A stretch of 64,000 nt of DNA from Cystobasidium ongulense (taxonomy: Eukaryota; Basidiomycota; Cystobasidiomycetes; Cystobasidiales; Cystobasidiaceae), in contig BQUP01000001.1 in the NCBI GenBank assembly GCA_022835595.1, positions 3,038,001 through 3,102,000 of the forward strand, in the 5' to 3' direction. Made by a program: the position numbers and the translations under genes. Shown here in pieces: positions 46,103 through 57,013 of this stretch; the first letter of the stretch is position 1; each line of letters opens with the position of its first letter. The notes under the pieces are model-generated. The model saw nothing but the letters and a program-made list of their open reading frames with translations, was not told the DNA's origin and did no database searches.

Positions 46103-46900
46103 TCATGCCTGCTGGGCAGCCGCCTCAGATGGTGCACGCTGATCAAGCTTTCCTTCACTGCGAGCAGTAATCATGCATCAGCAAGGAGTGAGCAAGACCA
46201 GAGGACGTTCAGTATCCACTTACTCTGCCATTAAGTCTTCGAGCTCCTTCAGGCTTTCCTGCAAGCCTCGTTGACGGTGCTCGTCGACGCGATCATCGCG
46301 TATCATTCTGTGCAAGAACAGCGAGTATTAGCATCAGCCCATCTTCAGTTATGTTGTCCATTGCACACACCTGCTGTCCACACGCGAGTCTTCGCCTTCC
46401 GCGACGAGCATAGCCTGCGGAGTCTTTGCTTCTATGACCTGTGAGCGACGCGTTGGAAGCAGTCAGAAGGGTCCAACAGCATTGGATTAGCAAGCTCGTA
46501 CACAGGAAGGAACTAAACGTAGCCCAGCAAGGACTCACATAGTGGTTGTCACAATGAGGGCAGTACTCGTCTGCATCGTCATATACAGACATATCCTTCC
46601 TGAACGTCTTCTTGCACTTTTTGCATACAAATGCCATTTCGTTGGTCTTCGCTAGAGGATGGTCGGCAGCTTCATTGTGGCATTCTGCGCACTTCATAGT
46701 ATTGTAGCGTAGGATATCAGTCAGATGGTCGCAGGCGGACGGGGTCTTCGGCATCTCTGTGTCGTCTGCGCACTCACGTCGAACCAGCGCTTGCAGCACG
46801 GCGAGCGGATGGAGACCTGGGCATTGAGAATATGGCGGCTTGACGGAGAAGAGCGAGTAAGCGATATCCGAAACATTCATGTAGAGGTTACCTACCACAT
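46103..46900 (-). CDS. CHY-type zinc-finger protein
   Basis: A small protein with a CHY zinc domain that binds several Zn ions. Six exons (46896-46900, 46778-46838, 46539-46691, 46371-46438, 46224-46307, 46103-46157) total 142 codons with stop. The sequence MCRHILNAQVSIRSPCCKRW, CAECHNEAADHPL, FVCKKCKKTFRKDMSVY and DADEYCPHCDNHYVIEA matches the fungal CHY family closely. The tail DEHRQRGLQESLKELEDLMA is a helix. The first exon is only 5 nt (ATGTG), but the spliced N-terminus MCRHILNAQ is what the family has. Relatives include the yeast mitochondrial Hot13. Orthology to Hot13 is not claimed. Confidence 0.88.
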
Positions 46901-47339
46901 AGCGAACTGATGGGATGTTGTTGTGGTGATTGCAAGCTGTATAGACAATCTCGTTCTGCGTGTCAACACCTTGACGTTCAAATAGTGGCAAAACAGCAGC
47001 AATTGCTAACAGCCACAGTCAAGCAAGAGAGCAACTCGAGCCAGTGTTCCTTACTCTGGGCTCATGAAGCATCTTCATGTCGAAGCGCTTTCGTCCGGCT
47101 TTTTGAGGGCGATGCATTTGTTAAAAGACCCTTTTGCTGCCAACACTTCTTTCCTTCACTCCGAACACTGCATGGGCACAATATATCGCACTTCCTGCTG
47201 ACAAGTCTGACAAGTCTGACAAGTCTGACAACAGGTCAGACGACATTTATCTCTCTTCCTGAAGCAAAGCTTGCGAAGTTATAGCTCCAAAACCTGCTCT
47301 GGCTCAAAATGCAACGAAGCCCAGTGATGAGGGCATAAT
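46901..47339. promoter_or_regulatory. Upstream region of CHY gene with 9-bp tandem repeat
   Basis: This region lies upstream of the CHY start on the minus strand. It holds three perfect ctgacaagt units plus a partial fourth (47198-47233). No gene is supported here. Confidence 0.45.
47198..47233. repeat. CTGACAAGT tandem repeat
   Basis: Three exact 9-bp copies and one diverged copy (ctgacaaca) stand head to tail in the upstream region of the CHY gene. Confidence 0.85.
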
Positions 47340-47500
47340 GATGTGGTTGCTGGACAAAATCACGGACTCATTACAGATTACAAATTACGTCCTTTATACT
47401 GCTGCTATGATGATCAGTCGACAACACCAAATCTTTTGATGCACTCCCGCAACGGGCACGACCGAAAACGACAATTCCAAAGCAGTTCACCTTGAGGACA
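47340..47500 (-). repeat. Duplicated flank cassette, copy 1
   Basis: About 150 bp closely matching 48324-48470, with shared blocks such as actgctgctatgatgatcag and caaattacgt. It begins inside the last codons of the left coiled-coil gene and extends beyond it. Read on the minus strand it contains a TATA-like tataaagg. Confidence 0.85.
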
Positions 47501-48149
47501 TGAGTGTGTCAGTTATCGCCGTAATTCGTTTAGTTGTCTCGAGCAACAATTCGTTCCGCACTCCTAAAAGGGTACCCAGCGGCAACTTAAGAAAACGTAC
47601 GGTAGCAAAGGTGTAGGTCCAAAACAACTCACGATTGGAGGCCTCGATTTCTTCGGCCTGGGCCGCGATCTCATCGGCCTCGGTACTGATATTGTTCCCT
47701 TCTCTTTCCATGTCGTCCAGACGTGCAAGGAAATCTACCTTCTGCGTCATCGTTTCAAGAAAGGAGAGCAATTAGGAGTCTCGTTGCTAAGAGTGCAAGA
47801 TGAAAGTCACCTACCTCTTGCAAAGTTGACATTCTGGAGGACAGCGCCCGGATCTCGTCAGCTTTCTTGCGGAAGTCCTCCCATCGCTTGCGGAAGTCCT
47901 CGTATCGCTTGCGGAAGTTCTCGTATCGCTTGTAAAACCTCGACTCCATAGCTAGTGTCTGTGCGAGTGGTATACGATTAGATAAACATCCGGCCAATAC
48001 TACCAGGAACAGCTTCTTACTTCTGCGGGCTTCTGAAAGAGGTATTCGGCAACCTTGCTATAATAAGCAAAGTCTTTGTCGAATTTCGCCCCATAATCGT
48101 CTGTAGAGCTTTTGTGCCCATCCTTTCGAGCGCATACAGCTTCTTCCAT
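47487..48149 (-). CDS. Small coiled-coil protein (tandem paralog B)
   Basis: Four exons give about 150 residues; introns lie in phases 0, 0 and 1. The protein starts MEEAVCARKDGHKSSTDDYG. Exon 2 contains three successive heptads KRYENFR, KRYEDFR, KRWEDFR followed by KKADEIRALSSRM. Exon 3 contains FLARLDDMEREGNNISTEAD and IAAQAEEIEASN. The product is highly charged, alpha-helical and likely a coiled coil. The heptads are encoded by 21-bp near-identical units, so they arose by recent slippage. There is no signal peptide or membrane segment, and I cannot name a family. The neighbour at 48580-49137 has the same intron phases and similar flanks. Confidence 0.65.
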
Positions 48150-48162
48150 GTTGACCAATGTA

Positions 48163-48470
48163 TTGCAGAGACAAGAGGCAACCTACCAATTCTCTCGCAA
48201 CCTCTTAAACAGGCAACACTCTTTCAGTTGACGAGGCACGCGACATACCTGACAGACAAGCGCAACGGAACTGGCTGGCGGATTTTAAGTCAGTCATGTA
48301 GCGAGAAGGGAATAAAGATGCCGTTGCTGGATGAAATGACGGACTTATTACAGACTACAAATTACGTCTTTTATACTGCTGCTATGATGATCAGTCGACA
48401 ACACCAACTCTTTTGATGCACTTCCGCTACGTGCACGACCGAAAACGTCAAAGCAAGGCAGTTCACCTTA
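48163..48470 (-). repeat. Duplicated flank cassette, copy 2 (promoter of paralog B)
   Basis: This 300-bp stretch lies upstream of the paralog B start codon. Its part nearest that gene (48163-48330) matches copy 3 at 49233-49380, with shared blocks caagaggcaac and taagtcagtcatgtagcgag. Its distal part (48324-48470) matches copy 1. On the minus strand it has a TATA-like tataaaa at 48375-48369, about 220 bp before the ATG. Confidence 0.85.
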
Positions 48471-48579
48471 CTGACTGCACAAATTAACCATTTTAGGTAC
48501 ATTACTCTGTTTCCTGTAGGAGGAGAACTCAGCTAACGATACAAAGTGCCCATCTATAGAAGTCCTGTCATTCTGGCGA

Positions 48580-49137
48580 CTAAGCTGAGGAGGAGCCAGT
48601 CGACAAGTCACCACGCCCCCGCAGCCAGGTCAGCCTCGCCTCTATGAAAACAAGTATATTATGGTTACATCCTGAAACGGTACAAGTGGTCATCTTATGG
48701 GAATATACGACAGAAAAGCTCTCTGTCCGACCAACTTACCATTCAGTTCCGCGTTGAATTGAACCTTCTCCGAAATGTCGGCCAATTCTTTTCGCCAGAC
48801 TTTGAGTTTTGCACGCAACTCCTCACGCTGCCGTGGTGGGTTCATGAAGGCGGCTGGTCGGGGTATGCGCTGCTATAGGACAGGAAAAAAGCGACCTACC
48901 CCTGTGACACTCCAAATCCACTTGTCAGGACTCTGGGCCAGAAGCTCTTCAAATTCTTTGCAAATCCCATCGGCTCGCTTCTGAAGGTCCGATGACTCAA
49001 CCAAGTTCTGCGCGAATCGTATACAGTCAGAAGTATAGCGGGCAAATTTTTGTCGAAATCTGAGGTCTCACACGCATACTCATCTCTAGAACATCATCTT
49101 GAAGCTTCCTGAAAGCATGGGCTAGTTCGGTTTCCAT
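48580..49137 (-). CDS. Small coiled-coil protein (tandem paralog A)
   Basis: Four exons with introns in phases 0, 0 and 1, as in paralog B. Readable parts are METELAHAFRKLQDDVLEMS, then LQKRADGICKEFEELLAQSP, then REELRAKLKVWRKELADISE, then a hydrophobic and Gly/Ser end (HNILVFIEARLTWLRGRG). It is charged and helical. At the position where paralog B has its ATG, this copy has AAC, while the frame stays open upstream. The first available ATG is 26 codons further in, at 49137, and I use it. A non-ATG start or a lost upstream exon is possible, so this may be a decaying copy. No family is recognised. Confidence 0.5.
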
Positions 49138-49232
49138 CGTACTGCTATCTACAGGGCCTTTAACCCGATTCTTGTGCGCGAGCACTGACGCTTTCAGCTT
49201 AGCAAAGAACCTTTTGTTGTGATCCAAGTTTT

Positions 49233-49380
49233 TACAGAAGCAAGAGGCAACTCATCAATGCACTCGTAACCTCTTGAAAAGGCAACACTCCTTGAATTGA
49301 CAGGACATACCTGACCTACAAGCGCGACAGAACCGGCTGACGGATATTAAGTCAGTCATGTAGCGAGAACATGCCGTTTC
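49233..49380 (-). repeat. Duplicated flank cassette, copy 3 (promoter of paralog A)
   Basis: This stretch lies directly upstream of paralog A and closely matches 48163-48330 (agaggcaac, aggcaacactc, gacatacctgac, taagtcagtcatgtagcgag). The similarity stops near 49375, so this copy lacks the distal TATA-containing half seen in copies 1 and 2. Confidence 0.85.
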
Positions 49381-49653
49381 AGCATCAAGACATACTCTCA
49401 GTTTCGTATCAAAGCAGCCATATCGATATAACGTCAGCTTGGAGTTAAAACAGGTGAGCACGATCGTATGGTCCTCGCCATAGACTCGGATCAGATCCTC
49501 TGGAATTAGAAAGGACTCAGTTGGGTGCTCTTTATTTCGTTCATCACTATATTGCGTCTTTCATTTCCATTTCTACTATTGCTGTCAAAAACTGCGCTAG
49601 ACACTGTTGCGGGCTCTCAGTCTGTACTGTTTGCTAAGTCATCATCGTTCAGT

Positions 49654-51016
49654 TTAGAAGATGCACAGCCCATTCGGAGGACTAGCTACACCACCGGGTA
49701 CGTTGAGGGGAGCGCTGGTGAAGAAGAAAGAGTACCGTCCTAGCTCTTCGCATGTCGCAGCAAGATCATCCAGCGCGAACAGTTCACCTAGAGGAATAAG
49801 GTGATTAGACAAAATCCCCGTTCTGGGCACGCCGGATAGCTTACCAAGAGTCATTCCAAGACCAGATAGAATTCTCGGATGCATAAGCTCGCCCGTGACG
49901 GCAGGAGTACATTCCCAAGCGACGGTGTCAGCTCCTACAGCAGCCTGTAAACATTTGCGGAAAGAGGCTAGTTAGCATCTAATTCAAGGAAGACGTGACA
50001 AGGCTGATTCAAAACCTACGAATTTGCTGTCCCAAAGCCAAGCAAGTACCTCATCTTCTTGCTTTACACCAGCAGCCTTGACGTGTCCTGTAGACGCAAG
50101 CTGGATCTGCTCTTCTTCGGTAAGTCTGGTCACTGCTCCGACGAAGCCTGTTCGGACAAGTACGATATCGCCGGCTCGAAGTTCAGTTCCTTGAGCTGCT
50201 ATGCACTCTTTGAGCTCGGCTAGAGAGATGGGTCGGCTATAGAGAATAATTAAGACATAAGCGTAAATCTGCACTTCTCAAATTGTGCAAAGCATCGTAT
50301 ATGCATACCCAGACAACGGGTCGTAGCCCTTTCCGTTCTTTTGCGCATAAGCATAGAAATCAATGAGTACACCGCGTCCTACGATGCCTTTCTTTGCGAA
50401 AGCTATGCAAGGCAGAGGTCAGCTGCTAACGTCAAGCGCAACTGCGTTGAAATTTCTGATCTACCTTGGATACCGTTGCGGGTATTTGCCTTTTCACCCT
50501 TAATACTTTCCATGGTGACACCGTTATAGAACTGCTTTTGCTCTTGGTATGCGAAATGACGGAATGAATCCCATTGCGAGGAGCTCTGAGTGTTGAAGTG
50601 AAGAATGTCATCATTGACAGTACGAGGAGCTTTGTGAATAATGGTGTGTTCGTATTTCTTTCGATTTAGGAATGGCACAGCAGGCTTATCCAGTGGCCAG
50701 CTTTGGGGCGAACATAATACATTCAACTATTGCTCAAGCGTCGCTCTTATCCAGAAAATGTATCCAAACTCACTCTATCGAGACCCGCTCGCCGGTCTGA
50801 ATTTCCTGAGAAGCGGCTTTTACAACTTCTTTTGTCAGGTGATTCTGACAAGCCATATGAAGAAGTAAGCTTAGAACAGTGTTTAACATTGTACAGCCAG
50901 CTTACCAGGCATCCTAGCTCATCGTCTTTACCCCACACGAACCAAGCAGAGTTGGGAGGGTGAGATTTGTCCAGAGGGAGGTCAGACCACTTTGGATAGT
51001 TGGCAACTTGAGACAT
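49654..51016 (-). CDS. Cyclase-family (kynurenine formamidase-like fold) enzyme
   Basis: A protein of the fungal putative cyclase family, which has a swivelling beta/alpha fold and usually a metal centre. The start is MSQVANYPKWSDLPLDKSHP. Splicing gives the family block HLTKEVVKAASQEIQTGERV, then SIDWPLDKPAVPFLNRKKYE, then the binding-site motif NTQSSSQWDSFRHF, which replaces the bacterial HxGTHxDxPxH. It continues GRGVLIDFYAYAQK, GTELRAGDIVLVRTGF, AAVGADTVAWECTPAV and a C-terminus with FFFTSAPLNVPGGVASPPNG. About six introns are needed. The acceptor at the WPLDKP exon is an AAG rather than a CAG. The substrate is unknown. It stands first in a row of metabolic genes that includes a hydrolase and a monooxygenase. 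Confidence 0.85.
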
Positions 51017-51293
51017 GTTTGCTGATGATATTTTTTAGATGATTCACGATGTGTATTCACTTGTACGGAGGAAAGCAGCTGGTACGGTATTGTCTCACTG
51101 CTCCGCAATCTCTTTCTTTCCCCGGCGTAGCCGTCATGCAGCCGCAGCCGGCGCGGGCAAATTTACCGACAGGCTTTACAAGGCTCTCTTGACAGAGACG
51201 GAGTAAAAGGGGTTCATTATAAATGGCCCTAGCAAGTGTTGCAGTTTCCTTCCAACTCGTACAAAGACTGTCATGCACACGACCCTTACTACC

Positions 51294-52458
51294 CTATGAC
51301 TGAGATACAAGGCGTTCCACGGCTGCGGCAATATCCTTCCAAGGCTCAACAGTTTCAGGCATGTCGCCCAGTATAGCATATACATGTACCATTCCGTTGC
51401 CAATAACCAGTTTTCCACAAGACTTGCCTCCTGACTCCTGTTCGAGCTTTTTCCAAAAGCGCAGCTGGTCATGGTACAGCAGCTCTCTTGTTCCGATAGA
51501 CATAGAGATCTTTGGTATGCCATTGGTGAAGTCACCATAGACTGGACTAGCTAGAGGATTCTTCAGCTCTTGGTCTTGGTAGCCTGTCCACATACGAGAA
51601 GCTTCAAACAGGCCTTCCAGATTCAGCCAAGGGTCCTAAGGAGACGACAGTCAATGTCTATAACTTGTGTAAATCCAGCATATGTTTGCTCACCTGTTCA
51701 TTCTGCATCTCAAGTTCCGGAGTGCTCATAGAGATGTCTGTCCAGGGTGATGACAGCACTAGTTCTGTTGGCATGTAATTCTTCTGCTGGTCTCGGATTG
51801 CCAATGCCAGACCAATGCATAGGCCCCCTCCAGCTGAATCTCCCATGAGCAGGTACTTGCCATTGGCAGCTTCGGAGGCAGTACGTTCGAGAAGTCTCAG
51901 CATGGGTGGATATGCGTCTTTGAATGTATACGTTGGTCCCTTGGGGTAAATTGGGAGGATGACCCTGCAGCCGTAATTCGCAGCTAGTCTTTTCACTGCT
52001 GTCCATTGTTTCACGCCTGGCTGATGTATGTAGGCACCTAGTAGAGCCAAACCAGTATCATCTTCAGATATTGGCATTCAAAGCACGCACAAAGACTATC
52101 TTACCACCATGAAGGTACACTATTGTGCCCTTATATTGCTTCCCAGCTGGGCGTATGTCGAAGACCGGACAGTTGACTAGTCGCGAATCCAGTTCAGTGC
52201 GGGTTATCGTCAGGTCTGGAATCTGCACAGCTGGGTCGGGTTCTACAGGCTACAGGTTAATCTCAGCGAGATCCACGAATGTGTAGCTTGGGTTTGCAGT
52301 ACGGTCTTGTTGTCTACTACACTCCGTACTGTCTCAGGCGAGCCCCATCTCAACTGCTTGATGCGAGCAAGGCGTATGGTAGCAGCAATCCATCTGCTCT
52401 TCCAACTAGCGGTGTTGAAGATGAATAGTTCGCGTATAGCAAGTATCCAATGATACAT
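51294..52458 (-). CDS. Alpha/beta hydrolase (hormone-sensitive lipase/esterase type)
   Basis: An esterase or lactonase-like enzyme. The start MYHWILAIRELFIFNTASWK may be a membrane-associating helix. A 53-nt intron joins VVDNKT to PVEPDPAVQIPDLTITRTEL. The oxyanion motif HGGAY spans a second intron (TIVYLHGGAYIHQPG). The nucleophile elbow is GDSAGGG, and the region LASPVYGDF followed by HVYAILGDMPE near the C-terminus holds the acid and His of the triad. These features define the HSL family of alpha/beta hydrolases. It lies 277 bp downstream of the next gene's reading direction, co-oriented with the cyclase. In a degradation pathway it could open esters made by the nearby monooxygenase; this is an inference. 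Confidence 0.88.
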
Positions 52459-52764
52459 GATTGTCGAATTTGTCTAATGAAGCCAGACCCAAACGGTGTT
52501 CTACATGCTCATATCCTGCAGCTGGAGAGTGATCGAAACGGCTGCATGATACCGGTTTGCCACGCTGCCCATGCCATAGTGCAACCGGCAAGTGAGGCTT
52601 TGATATAAGAAGAGAGCGGCGAAAACCAAGAATAATTGCCCATAAGAAAGTTTTTCGGTAGAGCGTGATTTACACACCCTCTTGCCAGAAGTCGCTTTCG
52701 TGGCAGTGACTAATAGTCTAGAAATGTTACATATAGGTTGAAGAGCCGGCCCGTTTCCATTATT
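52459..52764. promoter_or_regulatory. Upstream region of the alpha/beta hydrolase gene
   Basis: 306 bp between the hydrolase start and the stop of the small-protein gene. It contains one GCCGGC palindrome near 52745. No gene is supported here. Confidence 0.35.
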
Positions 52765-53319
52765 TCACAGCTGGAGCGCAATGACTTCACGCGCCCCAGG
52801 CTGGACTGTCTCTACCCTGAATTCAGCCTTGGGATCTGAAAACTCCACCATATCGCCCGGTAATAGGTCTCTGCTGCTTCCATCTCTTGTGTGAAGCCGC
52901 GTAGTATGTGAAGAGTTGATTTCGATCTAGCCGTGTAGAAGTTAAATGTCAGTGACAGTAATATCGACCTGGTATATGCTTGCCTCTTACTACAGGACTC
53001 TCCAATGTATGCCATTCATTCACTGCTGCCCACGTTAGTATCCTCCAGCTGATAGATGCAAGGAAATCCCCTTACAGGCTTTGGCGTGCTTATCTTCGAC
53101 ACGGACAAACTCCATGGCCTTTGCTGGGTACCTGTGGCTCACAATATCAGCTTGGGGTGTCTTTCCTGATCTTAAGAACACACACGCCTACTTGATTGAT
53201 CTCGCACCGATCCAACCTTGAGTGGCCATCTTGACAGGCTTGTAGCTTATTGTCGATTTACCTCCTGGACCTTGCGTGACCTCGATAATAACAACGTTGT
53301 TGTCTTTGTCGGTTGCCAT
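52765..53319 (-). CDS. Small protein of unknown function in metabolic cluster
   Basis: Four exons give about 125 residues. It starts MATDKDNNVVIIEVTQGPGG and continues TQGWIGARSIKYPAKAMEFV, then VRVEDKHAKACVNEWHTLES. The last exon has HTTRLHTRDGSSRDLLPGD and FRVETVQPGAREVIAL. The pattern suggests mostly beta structure, with no signal peptide or membrane segment. I do not recognise the family. Splice signals are canonical and all phases agree, which supports a real gene. It is divergent from the EthD-like gene, with 260 bp between the start codons, so the two may be co-regulated. Confidence 0.6.
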
Positions 53320-53579
53320 GGCTGAAATCTTTTCGAACTGTTGCAGACTTGCTTGATGAAGCAGAACTAGTTACTATTTGACTGGAACTCTTGGATCCCC
53401 AGAGGCCGGCTTCTTTCGATCAAGCTTTAAGGGCCGGCATTGTGGGTTTGAGAGGGGAACCAAGCGGCCGAGCATTATACCGGCCTTCGCAGGAAAACTG
53501 CCTGAATTCGCAGCTACTTTGTATCTGGGCAGTGGAAAGTCGAGACCGAGGTATTGTACTGAAAGACTTCAAGCTAATC
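53320..53579. promoter_or_regulatory. Divergent promoter, small protein / EthD-like gene
   Basis: 260 bp between two outward-facing starts. It contains two GCCGGC palindromes (53405-53410 and 53433-53438) and a related accggcc near 53479. Their role as binding sites is only a guess. Confidence 0.4.
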
Positions 53580-54252
53580 ATGGCCAGTCAAGCACCCTAC
53601 ACCTGGATCATCAGCTCGGAGAAGCTGGATGTAGCGGGCTCTCCAGTGCACGTGGAGGGCGAAGGTCAGGGAGAATACCTCACCATACTTGCGACCGGCA
53701 CTATCACTATTCAAGACAAACTAAAGGCTGCATCTGTAAGGTCGGTTCTATCCTACGTGGAAGTCCCAGGGTAAGCCACGAACGGGTCTTGTCAAATGTT
53801 GCCGGAGCTGACCATTGTCTTCACTTCTTCCCGGCAGCGGTCAAGGACCCAGACCTGGAGCAGGGACACCAGGCTTACTTGTCGTTGTCGGTCTCACTCC
53901 AACTCCTGATCAAGAACAGGATCTCAATGACTGGTATCGAGACGAGCATGTAACAATGTTGAGCAAGGTAGGTCTCATATTCCAGGCTCACATCGAAGCT
54001 TGTCCATGTACCATGTCTGACTCCGCGCTATCACAGGTGCCAGGATGGATCAAATCTCAGCGTCTCAAGCTAGCTGACAAGAGCCAGACTGGTCCACAGT
54101 ACTTGGCTCTTCACTTCTACGAGAAAGAGAACGGAACGGGAACCTCACAGGAGTTCAAAGATGCAGTCATGACTCCCTGGTGTTCCAAAATAATCAGTAC
54201 CTGCAAGAACAATGGCCCCACGGGATATGCAAGATGGGAATGGCAGCTGTAA
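53580..54252 (+). CDS. EthD-like dimeric alpha/beta-barrel protein
   Basis: Three exons (53580-53770, 53838-53967, 54037-54252) give 178 residues. The start ATG at 53580 gives MASQAPYTWIISSEKLDVAG. The core is GLLVVVGLTPTPDQEQDLND followed by WYRDEHVTMLSKVPGWIKSQ and RLKLADKSQTGPQYLALHFY, ending in YARWEWQL. The pattern of a beta strand, DWYxxEH, then VPGW...R is that of ferredoxin-like dimeric barrels (EthD/Dabb group). These often act as small-molecule binding or tailoring proteins next to oxygenases. No catalytic residue can be assigned. It stands between the hydrolase group and the flavin monooxygenase. Confidence 0.75.
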
Positions 54253-54343
54253 CTTTGATTATGCACGTTGTGTTTCTAGTATACCTATAATGAAACAAGA
54301 ATGAGAACATAGTATGGAGTACATAAGCTTTATACGGGAGCAA

Positions 54344-57013
54344 TTACAAGGTCGAAACGCTGATCAGAGCTGCTAGCGCGGCATCTCCTTGCTCCCTCTT
54401 CTCTTGTCTTTGCTGTGGAGTAAGGTGTGGATGGTCTTGCATGACTCCAACACGTTTCAACTGAAATGAGAATCGTACAGATCAGTTCATCTATCACTCC
54501 AGCTCGCCTCGGCTCGACACAATCTCAACTCACATTGTGAGCATTGCGATTGCCACCATTGCACTCGACTTCGACAAAGCCATTGCCGAAGTAGGAATAC
54601 TGGCACGCAGGATCGAGGTATTCATAGTCGTAATCCTCCCAGCGAGGTTCCGCAAGAGCTTCAATGAAATGTAAACCCGAGCCTCCCCAAAGAGCCGAGA
54701 CTCGGCCATCTATGCTGTGATTCTTGTACCAAGATCTGCAGCCCCCTGTCCAGACGGAGTCTTTCATCCATCTATCAACGTAGCGAGTGAAGTGCTCAAC
54801 AGCCCGATCCTGAATGCACATTGACTTGATAGCTTGCTTGCGGATCTTGTTGATGCACTTGAGAATATAGTCTACCTGCTGTTCAGATGCTGGAACTAGG
54901 GATCCTTGACCAATGGGTGCATTCGGCCCGTTGACCAAGAAGTAGTTGGGGAAATCGTTCATGGCGACAGCCATGTATCCGTAGGGATTGGCAGTGAACG
55001 TGTCGTCAAGCTGGAAGCCATCGCGGCCGATGAGAGGGAAACGTGGCTTATGTGAAACATCGAAGCCCTATAGAAGCAGCGTCAGTAAGTAAGTCATAGG
55101 GACCTTAGTGTGAGCATCCTCACTGTTGCACAGATAATGGCATCATAATCGCGTCGCTCTCCATCGTCCATCTCGAGACCAGTTTCTGTGAAGGCCTTGA
55201 TATTCTGGCGCTTGACTGTGACATTGTCTGCACACAGAGCTTCCAGATATCCTATTCCAGGAGTCATACGGCGACTAGACAGAAACTTAGTAAGCAAGGA
55301 GTACGAAAGGAAGGAAGATCATGGCAGCTTACCAGCCGACCTCCCAATTAGGAATCATGCTCTCTATAAGCTCTGGCTTCTTGCTCAATCGCTTCTTCAT
55401 TTGTACGGTAACATTCTGACGCATCTTGTCTTGTAGGGGATGTCCCTTCAGGAAGAGGTGGACTAAAGCAACTTATGTCAGTGGTGTGTTACAGCAATGT
55501 CCATGGGTGGGAAAGACTTACAGCCGTCCGAAATTCCGCCCTCCAGATCTTGACGATGCTGAACTAGAGCATTGAAGTTCTCTGTGAACTCTTTAATCTG
55601 CTCGTCGGAGTATCGGGTGTCGAGTGTACCATCTGGTAAGCGCTTCAAAAGATTCTCTGATACAGACGGAGTGATCCATGTATTACTGCGGAGGTGTGCG
55701 GTAAGGTGCTTCGCTTCTGGCTGTAGAGTAGGTACGATCTGGATGGAAGAACTGCCGCTACCGACAACAGCGATATTCTTGTCTTTAGCGTTGAAGGACC
55801 GGTCGTAGGCAGCCGAGTGGAGCAGGGTCCCCTTGTAGTTTTCAATGTTCGCAATCTTAGGCCATTGCCAGTTGCTGTACCGAAGTGAAGCTTAGTGGCG
55901 ACATCCACCAGTGCGACGAAAGCATGAACTCACTTCAAAGGTCCAGCTGCATTGATGCTGCAAATATATGCATAAGGATTGCGATCTACGAGAGTATCTG
56001 GCAATGTACTCACAGGACGTCGCATGTATCTTCGAATGCCTGGCCATTGTGTTCCACTTGCAAGTGCCATTTGCCAGCATCCTCATCCCAGCGCGCAGCT
56101 TGTACTCGGTGGCTCAGCTTGATGTACTGATCTCCATGATACTTGTGGCAGGTGTCTTCAATGTACTGCTGAATCTCATCGCTTCCAGAGTAGAAGTTTT
56201 TCCAGTCGGGCTTGAGCTCGAAGGTGTAGGCGTAGCTGTAACCAAGTCAGCTAAGATTCTCCAGAAGCACACGAGGCTGTGCGCTTACCGATGAGAAGGG
56301 ATATCGCAAGCAGCTCCTGGATAGATGTTCTCGAACCTGTGCCAGAGCGGGAGCGTCAGATGGAAGCAAGCGAAGGTGAAGCCTGCACGAAATTGTCGAT
56401 CGTACCAAGTGCCTCCAACATTGGAATTCTTTCTGTTGACGAGCGTGATTCACTTAGCGTGACTTTGTTGAAGTCAATACGAGGCAAAGACTCACTCGTA
56501 GATGGTCAAGTCGATTCCACTGTGCTCAACGTCAGCTTCAGTGACGAGCCGTGCTTATCACAGACAGACTCACGGAGCCAGTTGAGCTTAGTAGGAGAAG
56601 CAGGCAAGCATCAGCCCGCTGTTGTCACAACCTGGATTCTGTAGAGGTACTTACGGGCACGTATGCTCAGGTAGACTCCTGAGAATCCTGCACCAACTAT
56701 AGTGTATCGATTTCAGAAGCTGACTCTTTCTCGCTGCTCCGCTAGGCTTGGTGCCGCCGACTCACTGCAAACCACTCGGAAAGGCCTCGGCTGTTCGTAG
56801 AACGCATCTTTATCGTGATTGAAGCCCAAGCTGTATGTTGCAAAAGTGCTATTTCAGCAGGGACTGAGAACTCAAGGCTGGACGTGCAGACACGAACCTC
56901 GAGAATAACCCTGTGCTAGAGTCTCTGGCGGAGTGACCGCCACCGTTGGCTGAGCCATTGCTATGTCCGTTCACGCCATTGGCGTGGGTGCCGTTCTGCA
57001 TTTCGGAGACCAT
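54344..57013 (-). CDS. Flavin monooxygenase of Baeyer-Villiger type
   Basis: An FAD- and NADPH-dependent enzyme that inserts oxygen next to a ketone to give an ester or lactone. The start at 57013 gives MVSEMQNGTHANGVNGHSN, a Gly/Asn-rich leader. The FAD motif IGAGFSGVYLSIRA is formed across an intron. The BVMO fingerprint region reads YKGTLLHSAAYD, where the usual FxGxxxHxxxW ends in Trp but here ends in Tyr. The NADPH motif is AVVGSGSSSIQIVPTL. The C-terminal half has YFLVNGPNAPIGQGSLVPAS and CRSWYKNHSIDGRVSALWGG, typical of fungal BVMOs. A last exon encodes VMQDHPHLTPQQRQEKREQG. About ten introns are needed. It is divergent from the permease gene at 57407. Confidence 0.87.
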
